Part shown: piece by piece, positions 55,615 through 64,000 of the stretch
Layout: every line of letters begins with the position of its first letter
How positions within the stretch are numbered: position 1 is the stretch's first letter
Assembly: GCA_023614405.1 (NCBI GenBank)
Contig: CM042684.1
Location: 537,710,682 to 537,774,681, forward strand
DNA from: Avena insularis
Taxonomy: Eukaryota > Streptophyta > Magnoliopsida > Poales > Poaceae
Direction: 5' to 3'
DNA: 64,000 bases
Notes under the pieces: model-generated
What the model was told of the DNA's origin: nothing
Seen by the model: only the letters and a program-made list of their open reading frames with translations
Database searches by the model: none
Position numbers and translations under genes: made by a program

Positions 55615-55770
55615 TCATGTGCTTAGGTTGGATATGTGCAGAAAGAGTTGATTCAGCAGGCTGGTGTATTTCTGGCCTTCGCTGCCCCTAACAGTAGTAA
55701 CCGTGTACTTGGCATTGAGCCCAGCGACATGGTTGTAGAGCTCCTCCGTCTTGGTGTCGATGAGAGCCAT
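55615..55770 (-). CDS. Small ORF, 51 aa, possibly a gene fragment
   Basis: From ATG at 55770 to TGA at 55615 the minus strand encodes MALIDTKTEELYNHVAGLNA and then KYTVTTVRGSEGQKYTSLL. Codon use is G/C-ending in the first half as in grass genes, and the peptide looks like the N-terminus of a soluble protein, but it stops after 51 codons. No domain was recognised. The sequence may be first-exon coding sequence reading into an intron. Confidence 0.3.
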   Translation of the reverse strand: MALIDTKTEELYNHVAGLNAKYTVTTVRGSEGQKYTSLLNQLFLHISNLST

Positions 55771-56213
55771 GCGAATCGGCCGTTAGCCCCTACTGCGGTG
55801 GGTGCAAAGCAATACAAGGGCGATTATTTAATTATTCATCCTTTCTAGACGTACTAGATGCAGCGTATGCTGTTAGATGAGAAGAAAAAAATTGTAGCTT
55901 GAGAAGCATGGACCTTGGTGTTGACAAGCCTTTTAGGCTTAACGGTCCACGGGAGGGTGCCGCCACCGATCCTCCTCGCGGCATGTCGAATCGCGGCGGC
56001 CATGGCTGCTCTCAAGTCCCTCCTAAGGACCGAACCTCGCTCGCTCGCTGTGTGTATGTATGTCTAGGAGGGGAAGAAGGACAAGGAGGCTCCTTCCTTG
56101 GGAAGGAGAAGGAGAAATCGTTTTCTGGTGGCGTACCTTCAAAGATTGGAGGGCGCCGGAAGTGGCTGCCGAGCTAGGGTTCCTTCCTTCCTCGCACGAT
56201 CCCCTTCCACAAC
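55771..56213. other. No firm feature; GC-rich leader-like patch
   Basis: Contains GCGGCGGCCATGGCTGCTCTCAAGTCC-type sequence on the plus strand near 55995 that opens a 21-codon frame (MAALKSLLRTEPRSLA...), and overlapping frames on the other strand. It may belong to the same lost gene as 55615-55770 (opposite strand) or be chance. Confidence 0.2.
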
Positions 56214-58345
56214 CTTTTTTCTTTTTCACACAATTTTTTTGTTTTTTGTTTTAGGTTCAACCACCTTAATTCATATCGCAACAGCTAGGGGAATACAAAG
56301 GTCTGAGGGTGGTCGATCGAGCCATAGTTGGCGACCTGGTGCATCACGCACCACACTTAGAGCTAGTGTATGAGCTTCCTTATTACAACTTCTACCCTCA
56401 TGAATAAGAGATAACGAAATAAAATCTTCCAGCTCCCGGACCACGTGGGCATAAGAACCCATCATGCCCTCCGAGATGATGTTGATGACCACCTTGCAGT
56501 CGCTCCCCACTCAGATCTTCCTGGCGTTGATATCGTATGCAAGAGCGACCACCTCCCTACACGCCATCGCCACCAAAACCTCCGGATCCTGGAATTTCCA
56601 CCGCAGATGCTCCCAGGAACACGCCAACATCCGATCTCGCCACTACTCTCACTGAGGCACTTCCAGTGTTCTTTCCAACGGCGACATCGACATTGATTTT
56701 GATCATCCCCGCGGGGGCGGGATCCAACCGATCACCTATGCCGCACGTGCCCTAGCCACTCTATCCTTCGGTCTTGCATGTGCATGTTCGAGATCGGCCA
56801 AGAACCTCTCCACGAACAGATGCATCCAAATGGCTCTGGTACTGCTGCTCATGTATAGCTTTGCGCCGTGCATGACATATAGCCCATAGGGTAACAAAAA
56901 CCCAAGTCTGATCCCCCAGGGCTAGTGTCTCCATCATGTTGGATAGCTAGATCCTCGCATTTCCTTTGTCAGAACAAGACATGTGTTCCATAACCTCCTC
57001 GTCAACCAAGGCCCATACGCACGTCGCCATGGTGCACTCAAGCAGGGCATGATGCCATGAGTCTGCTGCTCCACAGAAGTGGCATTGGTCGTTGTCGGCC
57101 ATACCCTGTGGTGCTGCACATCGCTTGTGGGCAGCGATTGCATAGCCAATCTCCAGAGAAATACTTTCAATTTGGATGGCACCATTGTTTTCCAGAGCGC
57201 CATCCATTGTTTCTCTACTATCCGGCCATTTGAGGACTCCGAGCGGCCCTCTAGGCAGGCCTCCCTCTTCTCCCTAGTCCACACGAGCATCCGATAAGCC
57301 GATCGCACTATAAACACACCTCGCCAATCGTAGTGCCACGCCCAAAAGTCGTCATGTCGCCTGTGACTTAGGGGTATATGCAGTATTGTCTCAACATCCA
57401 TCGGAAGGAGAAAACGCCTCAGCTCAGCCTCCCTCCATGTCGCTGTTGCTGCTCGATGAACGCTGCGACTCTGGCTGTTGGCTCCTCCTCGTTGTCCTGC
57501 GATAGGCATGCAAGAGGGCGGAGCATACCATCTCTCGGTAACAATTGGTCATTCCACGGGGTCCCTTTGGTCCCCCGTACCAATTCTCTTCACTAAACCT
57601 TGCTTCAATACTTGCAGCCCCGCATGCAATGCACGCCACACTAGAGATGTTGCTGCGCCCAAGTCTACGCTCAGCAAGTTTGTGTCCCTAAAATAAATCT
57701 CCTTCAGAACTCTAGAGCTTAAAGCATCTGGGTTCTACAATATCCTCCAACACTGACGTGCCAATAAAGATAAGTTGAAAAGCTCTATATCACGGAAGTC
57801 TAGGCCTCCCATCTGCTTCGGCTTGCACATGTCTCGCCATGATACCCAACATGTCTGCCGTTCTCCTTCACGAGTCCCCCACCAGAATTTTCTCAACATT
57901 GTGTTAATCTGTTCGCACAATCCTCTTGGTAACAAGAAACGGGCCATGAAAAAAATCGGAATCGCCTAGGCTACCGATTTTATCAAGATATCCTTCCCTC
58001 CTGAGGAAAGTAGTCTCTCCATCCACCTTGGATGAATTTCCAAATTCCTTGATGTATTAGAAGGCACCATTGCGAGACCTTTCCACCTCGGATGGCATTT
58101 CCAAATATTCTGCATTCAGGGACTCGTCATGGACATCAAGGACATATTTAGTGTTGTCCTTTCCTGCACTCGGACACTTGTTGCTAAAATAAATAGAAGA
58201 TTTGTCTCGATTGATCCTCTGGCCAGCAGAGACTGGACTCTCCCTGCACTCTGCACATCCGCCGTTTTCACACAAATATAAGAGGCACATTGACGGATTT
58301 CTGGAATCCCCTAACTCATCAAAGCCCAGCCCCATACACGCGAGC
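56214..58345 (-). mobile_element. LINE (second family) with RT C-terminus, zf-RVT and RNase H
   Basis: Minus strand, from right to left: SAGQRINRDKSSIYFSNKCP and YLEMPSEV (late RT), LPRGLCEQINTMLRKFWWG and KPKQMGGLDFRDIELFNLSL (57735-57947), WKTMVPSKLKVFLWRLAMQS, a zf-RVT pattern CHFCGAADSWHHALLEC (near 57055-57105), then an RNase H domain with INVDVAVGKNTGS, GSDCKVVINIISEG and RSCNKEAHTLA, ending near 56271. A T-rich tract 56214-56250 is the poly-A tail. Frameshifts and stops are spread throughout. Start of RT and everything upstream is missing; the right end abuts unit C near 58345. Confidence 0.85.
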
Positions 58346-58612
58346 CGAACACCCATCATGAGCCTGAGCCTAGACTAAAACACACATGATAGATACAAAC
58401 AAAACTGGACGTGTTGTAATTATCATCTGAGCAAAACCCTTGTGCACACATGCATGAGCGTTGAGCGGTAAGTGCACCACAAAAGCATCTCATACATGGT
58501 GTTGTGTTGTCCTATTAAAAAAGACAATGAAACTATGAGGCGGTAACTAACAGCAGGTGCTGCTTTCGGGCGGTTGGAGCAAGACGACTATGAGGCCGCC
58601 GACGGTGAAGCC
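58346..58612. repeat. Unit C1: rearranged fragment of the A/B unit
   Basis: CACCCATCATGAGCC (58352), ATCATCTGAGCAAAACCCTTGTG, GAGCGGTAAGTGCA, AAAAGCATCTCATACATGGTGTTGTG match A 27960-28130 and B 40930-41100, then the sequence jumps to the Tim17-like 3' end, omitting about 2.1 kb of A. Confidence 0.8.
58547..58612 (-). pseudogene. Tim17-like C-terminal fragment (unit C1)
   Basis: Minus strand, 21 codons in frame: GFTVGGLIVVLLQPPESSTC-C and stop, matching the last 19 codons of the intact gene with two codon-sized insertions. Cut at about 58612, where unrelated sequence begins. Confidence 0.8.
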
Positions 58613-58984
58613 CGGCCGTCAGCGCGCAGGAGAGTCGCTTAGCATCGTCTTGGCGTTTCAGGAATGGAAGCAGAAAAGACAAAACTGGATTTGCGTGATT
58701 TGTGTCAAGTGCTGCCGTGTTACTCGCAAAAATAGGTAGACTTCCGTCCGGTACAGTCGCGTGTTTATCTTCCTTTAAACCTAAAACCTACCAGATTTGT
58801 TTCTGATCTAACTAATCATGATTTGGGGGCCTTAATTTTTTGGGGGCCCTGTTCCGTCGCTCATGTCGCTCACCCTTATCGACGGGGCTGAATAATGCAG
58901 ACTGTAGGTGATATATTTTTCAAAAAACTCGTCGAGCTTCCTCACACGCTTTTAGGGAGTAATAATATACGTATGTAGTACCCC
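58613..58984. other. Unrecognised spacer between C1 and C2
   Basis: No match to units A or B, no gene. Contains a GGGGGCC pair (58826 and 58843). Confidence 0.35.
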
Positions 58985-59175
58985 GTATACAGAACAGTTT
59001 TGAAATCTCTGAACAAACAAGGTTTTCAAAGAAACCGTTTCTGAACATGACAGAAAAAACCTGAATATTTAGAATATGCAAGACTCTTTGGGATGAAGAC
59101 GGACCGTAGTAGGCTGGACTAAAATGCTGCTCGTTAAGACTGAATAACTCGTTAAGCTGATGGTTGCTCGTTAAG

Positions 59176-59323
59176 AAAATAATGGTGGCTGTGTGCATCA
59201 ATTGATTGTAATACTTTGAATTTTGTTTGAAACGTTGCAATAAATTAGGCTGTGTGCATCAATTGATGCAGAGGCCGGGGCTTCGCTCCCCATTTCAAAA
59301 AAAATAAAAAAATAATGGTGGCT
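59176..59323 (+). mobile_element. Severely truncated LINE tail with 15-bp TSD
   Basis: AAAATAATGGTGGCT at 59176-59190 and exactly again at 59309-59323 flank a 118-base insert ending GATGCAGAGGCCGGGGC...CATTTC plus A-rich tail. The insert is the extreme 3' end of a LINE related to that at 41181-43561 (same GATGCAGAGGC motif). Confidence 0.9.
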
Positions 59324-59705
59324 AAGCATACATAAATCTATTATTTGTCATGGTAGGCAATGCATATATACATGTGTATCATCAGTGTGCTGCTGTCCGA
59401 AGAATCAGGATTAGGTGTTTATTTTACGTGGGCGTAACGAGCAAAACTCATTGCTTGGCTATGTTTGTTAATAAAACGAGCCAACAAGTTAAACGAGTGC
59501 CGGTTAAACTCCACCGCCGAGTTTCGAGCTTTATGTCTAGACCACTTAACTGTAAAGATTACAGTAGGGAGTAGACGGTGAAACCAAACTCTTAACTGTA
59601 AAGATTGCAGTAGGAAGTACACAGGTGATTAGACTTACAGCAGATAGCCTAATCGCTAGCTTGCTTGATGTAGAATAATGCAGCAGATAGTACTTTCATT
59701 ATTCA

Positions 59706-59817
59706 GCTTGGAGGAGCTGCGCAGGACACCCTTGAGCAAGTAGAAGGCGGAGCCCCCGGCGGCGGCAACAATGAAGAACTCGCGCCCGGTCTGGACGACG
59801 CCCCGTAATAAAGTCAT
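59706..59817 (-). pseudogene. Tim17-like N-terminal fragment (unit C2)
   Basis: Starts ATG at 59817 and reads MTLLRGVVQTGREFFIVAAA then GGSAFYLLKGVLRSSSK, about 37 codons matching the intact gene. It then joins directly to 3'-flank sequence (CTGAATAATGAAAG, minus strand), so the central and C-terminal coding parts were deleted between 3' flank and codon 37. Confidence 0.85.
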
Positions 59818-59900
59818 CGCCTTGGATGGATCGACGGAGTGGCACTGTGTCGTGGCTGATCTAAGCTAGCTAGGGTTACGATTAATGGACGGTTCAAAAC

Positions 59901-60383
59901 CTGGGGCGTGTATTTGTATTGGCACGTGAACAGATCAGATCGATCCGGGGAGTATTACAAACAGAAACCTGATTCGTTTGAGTTACTCCAAATTCGTTTG
60001 GGTATTGCAAATTAAATCATTTTAATTTAATGAAAATCGTTCGCCATCTCAACGACATGTGGCTAAGGATGTAAATGGCGCGTCCGCTCGACAATGTGGT
60101 TGTTGCCGCTTTGGGAGCATCTCACTTTATTGGATTTTGCGGCAACCGTTTAAGAATTCTGGCGAATTTATGTGGTTAAATGGCGCCGCCATGCCGCTTC
60201 TCGCTCGTTTGGAGCGTGCTCATTGTACTAGCTGCCATATGCTCTTTATGCTCCGCAGGGATTCTTGTTGGAATAGAGCCGATGAACTTGCAGGTGTAGT
60301 AACTAATGGGCAATTGCACACACGCGCCATCTTCGGTGACCTCTCGATGATACTTATTAGGGTTGTACTACCTCTGTTCGGTA
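59901..60383. other. No supported gene; short unit A homology
   Basis: 60020-60062 (TTTAATGAAAATCGTTCGCCATCTC, GACATGTGGC) matches A 30805-30850. The rest, including the open frame 60059-60415, has no motif. Confidence 0.3.
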
Positions 60384-60552
60384 CTCCCTCCGTTCTAAAA
60401 TATAAGATGTTTTAGATTTATGGAAAGAATGTATCTAGGCCCCTTTTAGTGCGTAGGTTCATTTAGATTTGGAGTGAACCTACACACTAAAAGTGGTCTA
60501 GATACACTCCTTTCACAAACCTAAAACATCTTATATTTTGGAACGGAGGGAG
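60384..60552. mobile_element. Stowaway MITE M15 (169 bp)
   Basis: CTCCCTCCGTTCTAAAATATAAG ... CTTATATTTTGGAACGGAGGGAG, TA at 60382-60383 and 60553-60554. The arms pair almost completely (TTTAGTGCGTAGGTTCA against TGAACCTACACACTAAA), giving a hairpin of about 80 bp arm length. Confidence 0.95.
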
Positions 60553-61709
60553 TATTATTAGTCCTAAGGGCCAAGTTGCTAATACCAAGACACTCTATTG
60601 CTCTCTCTCATTATTCTTTGTATGCACCAATAGTCTTACATGTATGAGAGAAGTTAGAGGAAAGAGAACATACATTGGACGGGAGAGACTAATAAATAAG
60701 ATAACTGTTATAATCTCAAACAATATAAAAAACTCTCCGGACCTATAATCCCAAACAGAGTATTAGTCTAGCTAGTACGTCTATACATATATGTGTCATG
60801 TATGTACTCATGTAATTGATCTACATATATGTAGAAGTGTCGAGGCCTCTCTCCTCCCCGGCCGACCTCCCCCTCTTGAACCTCTCGCCCACCGTCGCCG
60901 CCTGGGGCGTTGTTGGGCAAAGATCTGGCGGCGTGGCGGTGGCGGCAGCGACCCTGGCCGCGATCTGGCGTGGCGGCGGCGGCATCCACGCCCGCGCTGG
61001 TTCGGCGGTGGCGTCGTGGATGGCGGCGGCTGGGGGTCCTTGACCCAGATGGCTGCATGCGGCGGCAGGAATCCGTGCCTACGGGCCGAGATCTATTCCG
61101 TTCGTCGCCGACGCCCGCGCCCAGGATCTCCGGGTCATGCTCGCGATGCTAAGGCGATTGGGGCTACTACCCCTGGCATGGTGGTGGTGACTTCCTTCTC
61201 CGTCGGAGTGGTCTGCCTGGCGATCTTGCCGCTATGCGGCGGATCCTGCTAGTTTCCGGCGGGTAGCTTGGGGGCTACTGGCTCGGTTGCAACAAAGGGG
61301 GTGGTCCTCGGATCTCTCTCGCACCAAGACGAAGATCTACTTGATGCGTGTCTCTATTGATCTGGCCGGAGTGTCTGGTTTCGGAAGGCTTCGCCGACGA
61401 ACTCCCATGGGCGCATATGCCTGGAGTTTGCTGGATCTGAAAGAATTCGGTCATGCGTACCTGTGTTTTTTGCTGGCCGTTTGGTTTCAGTGGGAGCGTG
61501 GTGAAGCTTTGCTACCTGCTACCATCATGCGACATGTCTTTGATGATACACATGGTGAAGGCAGATGCGGAGAATGTCATGAAGGCAGAGACGTGTGGGC
61601 GAGCTATGGTGGATTGAGTCTTCTTCGAGGCATCGTCGTGGATCCCCTTCACCACCCTTGCTTGTGTTTGGCTTGTTCACGTGGTTGGTGTTGTCCTTTG
61701 TCTCGTCTT
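60553..61709. other. GC-rich unclassified repeat-like sequence
   Basis: 60840-61260 is rich in GGCGGC with overlapping frames on both strands; 61260-61700 is moderately GC-rich (AGACGAAGATCTACTTGATGC, like AAGGCGAAGATCTGCTTGATGC at 18710). The shared phrase suggests the two regions derive from one repeat family, perhaps the leader of a retroelement. No supported gene. Confidence 0.3.
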
Positions 61710-62040
61710 TACTACTAGGAAAACAGCTATAGGTAATCCATACATCTATGGCGCACATGGTTAGTAATGTCCCACGTGTAAAATAGCCGTGGCGCATGGC
61801 TACCAAGTGCCCTGTGGCAAAGTCGCGTACCCGTGGCCCACATGACATAGGTGCGCCTCCTCCGACACCTCCTCCGGCCGCCACCTCTGACCACACCTTC
61901 TCCGACCGCACCTCCGACCACCTCCTCCGGCCGCCACCTCCTCCTACCGCATCGATGCCGGCGAGGACTAGCGCGGCCACGACCTCCCGCACCTCCCTGC
62001 GATGTATGAAAATGTATGGATTACGTAGTATAAATATTAA
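61710..62040 (+). mobile_element. CACTA-like terminus (decayed)
   Basis: TACTACTAGGAAAACAGC at 61710 resembles the CACTACTAGGAAAA terminus of grass CACTA elements with C changed to T. It is followed by CCATACATCTATGGCGC, CCGTGGCGCATGG and CCCGTGGCCCACATG, short repeated words typical of subterminal regions. Cut near 62040. Confidence 0.35.
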
Positions 62041-62125
62041 TATTTTTTTCTAAAAACTTGGTAAAACTTTAGTTGGTTTGACTTTTGAGAAAAGGTATAT
62101 GCCTTAACCCTTAGGACGGAGGTAG
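62041..62125. mobile_element. Right half of a Stowaway-like MITE
   Basis: GGTTTGACTTTTGAGAAAAGG ... CCTTAACCCTTAGGACGGAGGTAG followed by TA. The left inverted repeat is missing. Confidence 0.45.
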
Positions 62126-62669
62126 TATCAATTAAAAGACAAATCTTTTGCCTCTGTTAAAAAAAACTCTACTAGCTAAAATGGGAAGCAGAACTCAGGG
62201 ACAAACACGAATCGACGGTTAACGCATCACGTCTCTAGCTGCATGCTGAATTTTTGTGATGTCACGATGACCGAAACTAGGTATGCTTGGTGATAGTCAC
62301 ATATACTATAACCGTAGCTACGTATACCAGGTAACATACAGTGTGCCCACCTTGCTCGCTCACTCACGCCCGGCAGCTGTGGAGGTTCTGCTGCGCAACT
62401 TCTAGCCCAGCCATCCGTCGGCCAGCCGCTAGCTACTCTCTGCATTTTTGTTGTTTGTATGTAAAGCGATGTAATTAACCACCCGCGCCGCTGGACTACG
62501 TGGATTTAGCCGTTTTAGCCACTTAAGTGCAATGGCTGGCCGCGACGGCCACAAACGTGTTTTTTCACGGGCGGCATATGTGGGTTTGGCGGTTGCCGCT
62601 GCCACTTACATCCTGACATGTGGCCGACATACTTCAGCACCAAGTCATGTGGCGCCTACCTTGCTTCGG
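62126..62669. other. No supported feature
   Basis: Mixed composition, short frames only. Confidence 0.3.
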
Positions 62670-63290
62670 CTAGTCTCGTGTAGGGGTAGGGGTAGGGTCG
62701 GGTACGTGGATCTAGCTAAGTAGAACTGTAGCTCGATGTGTCGACGAACCTAGACTGATCAATCAAGATGTTTTTAATTTCATATTTTCTGCGCAAATAA
62801 TTCTTCGGTAGTATGATTTTCCGCTCTCTATTATGCACACGTTGTTTCTCGCATTGGAAACGTGATCTGCAAAACATGCCTAGATTTTTTTACAACAAAG
62901 GACCCTACAACTATTTCTAGAAATACGATTAGGCCCTTCAGTACCATTGGCAGAGAGCATCTCGTCACGGTCGCACTCGCCGTCTTCGGGGAATGTACCA
63001 CTTGGTGACGACAAGGTGATGAACGCTGCAACAGATCTGCCCTGGAGGAAGAGGCAGATATGACGCCAGCATGTCTGCAACGCCAGAGCTCGTAGTGGCC
63101 ACCCTTTAGCCATGAAATTCAGCAGCAGGACGGTTATCCGAGCCTGTCGATGAATTGTTGCTGATGATAAACTTCATAAGTTCTCCTTGAACATAGCTTC
63201 GATGCTTTCCTGCTGTCGCCACCGAGCAGTAGTCGCCGGCAGATCAACTCTCGCTATCGTCTCTCGTCGCCACCACGGCCGGCCAGAGAG
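62670..63290. repeat. Second copy of the segment at 32017-32640
   Basis: Collinear with 32017-32640 (see that entry), in the same orientation. This places a remnant of unit A's distal flank beyond unit C, as expected if C derives from a block duplication that included both. Confidence 0.85.
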
Positions 63291-63825
63291 AAGGGAAGCA
63301 GTAGCTACAACTTTTGCAGAGCAGCACGGCCTTGAGCCTTATTGTTGGGGTAGTTAGAGGTGCCGCGCACCGCCGCATCTGGCTCCTACCATCAGAGAGG
63401 AAAGTAGCCCGAAGTAAATACATGTTGAACTTTGGTACATTAGAAAATAGACTTGATTTCTTATGAAGCATGTGCTTACTATTATTCATTTCATTAACTA
63501 AATACCTCTGTTATTTTCTCTTGGTAACCTTGTAGTTTCAGTATTGAAGCGTTTTACGTCAGCCCATCTACATCTTGAAGCATGACATGTGCCCAAGGAG
63601 GTTTGTGACATTTGGATTGAGCTGGCCACCTATTTGGGCTTGTTTGGGGGTTAATATGCTTGTCAAAAACATGGATGTTTGTGTTAGTGTCTTGGTGATG
63701 TCTCGTTTTAGTTTCAAATTCTAGACCGTTTCTGAGCAATAAGAAAAGACAGGAGAGATCTCTGTTTCTTGGATTGGTTCTCTGCTGTTCCTCTGACTTT
63801 TCTGTCCTCCGTGACGGCAAAATTA
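63291..63825. other. No firm feature
   Basis: The minus strand between 63560 and 63720 has a frame with TKTLTQTSMFLTSILTPKQA-like sequence interrupted by a stop; it could be degenerate coding DNA of a retroelement, given that the next segment is shared with one at 53710, but I cannot identify it. Confidence 0.2.
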
Positions 63826-64000
63826 ATGGCCAATAGCCTCAAACTTATGGTCCCATGCTGATACCGTTATTTCTACTACTCTATGATGAAGTATTTTTTT
63901 TGCGAATTGATTGGTCTCCATTTGCCAAATGTACGCTAACGGACAGCTTAGTTTGACATGTAGATTAGAGGTGAAGAGGTGATTGGTGAGAGACTAATCA
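63826..64000 (-). mobile_element. Second copy of the LTR-like segment at 53710-54058
   Basis: Matches 53710-53774 and 53942-54058, lacking MITE M14. GCTGATACCGTTATTTCTAC read on the minus strand ends CGGTATCAGC, a near primer-binding site, supporting a minus-strand Copia LTR. Continues past the window edge. Confidence 0.45.

Larger units (their letters stand above)
58985..59900. repeat. Unit C2: second rearranged fragment of the A unit
   Basis: GAAACCGTTTCTGAACATGACAG, AAGACTCT, GTAGGCTGGACTAA, CATAAATC, GAGTTTCGAGCTTTATGTC, TTTCATTATTCAG match A 28505-30213. It then continues with the Tim17-like N-terminal part and its leader AGCTAGGGTTACG. Much of A between these anchors is deleted. Confidence 0.8.

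Noticed and set aside
1..64000. tRNA genes, rRNA, CRISPR arrays, bacterial operons
   Set aside because: I looked for tRNA arm motifs, rRNA core phrases and regular spacer-repeat arrays. The only regular arrays are the tandem repeats listed, with diverged units and no unique spacers.

Overview
The window reads as intergenic DNA of a large grass genome, most likely Triticeae (wheat, barley, rye or a relative). The evidence is many Stowaway MITEs with CTCCCTC-type ends and TA target duplications, non-LTR retrotransposon (LINE) pieces with grass-type tails (GATGCAGAGGC...GG followed by poly-A), CACTA-type termini, Copia LTRs followed by a TGGTATCAG primer-binding site, and GC-rich monocot coding fragments. 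Nothing prokaryotic, no rRNA and no CRISPR was seen. Only one apparently intact gene was found, an intronless Tim17/Tim22/Tim23-like (PRAT family) mitochondrial import gene on the minus strand at 30247-30657. Everything else is transposon, local duplication, decayed gene fragment or unrecognised sequence.

Layout. 1-5.9 kb: LINE endonuclease remnant, a LINE-derived element with a 13-bp target duplication, short LTR pieces. 5.9-16.8 kb: an array of a locally repeated sequence called here R (R1, R2, R2b, R2c, R3, R3b), with blocks called P and a Copia 3' end between copies. 16.8-26.8 kb: LTR-like and GC-rich repeats, an almost perfect 69-bp palindrome at 22080-22148, a CACTA-like terminus and an orphan exon. 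26.9-32.7 kb: R7, then duplicated unit A, which holds the intact Tim17-like gene. 34.2-38.3 kb: an orphan 3' exon and R4, the latter split by a 2.4-kb Helitron-like insertion carrying an RPA-like fragment. 39-44.2 kb: a Copia LTR, then unit B (a second copy of A's flank) containing a 5'-truncated LINE and only the last 40 codons of the Tim17-like gene. 44.2-51.5 kb: block P3, tandem repeats, a CACTA terminus, R5, a two-exon orphan gene fragment, R6. 51.6-58.3 kb: two LINE families on the minus strand and a Copia 5' end. 58.3-64 kb: unit C, with separate C- and N-terminal Tim17-like fragments, more MITEs and a second copy of unit A's distal flank.

The main result is a readable insertion history. 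Paralogous copies inside the window preserve empty sites for several transposons: an R-borne MITE appears as empty, single and nested states; two 167-bp MITEs, one LINE and one Helitron-like insertion each have an unoccupied counterpart. This gives a relative order of duplications and insertions without outside data. I see no convincing novel enzymatic or defence system. The most unusual items are the multi-copy R sequence with a conserved hairpin, the Tim17-like gene that has lost the conserved PRAT aspartate, and the palindrome. Boundaries of repeats are by-eye alignments, good to about 10-30 bases unless a target duplication fixes them.
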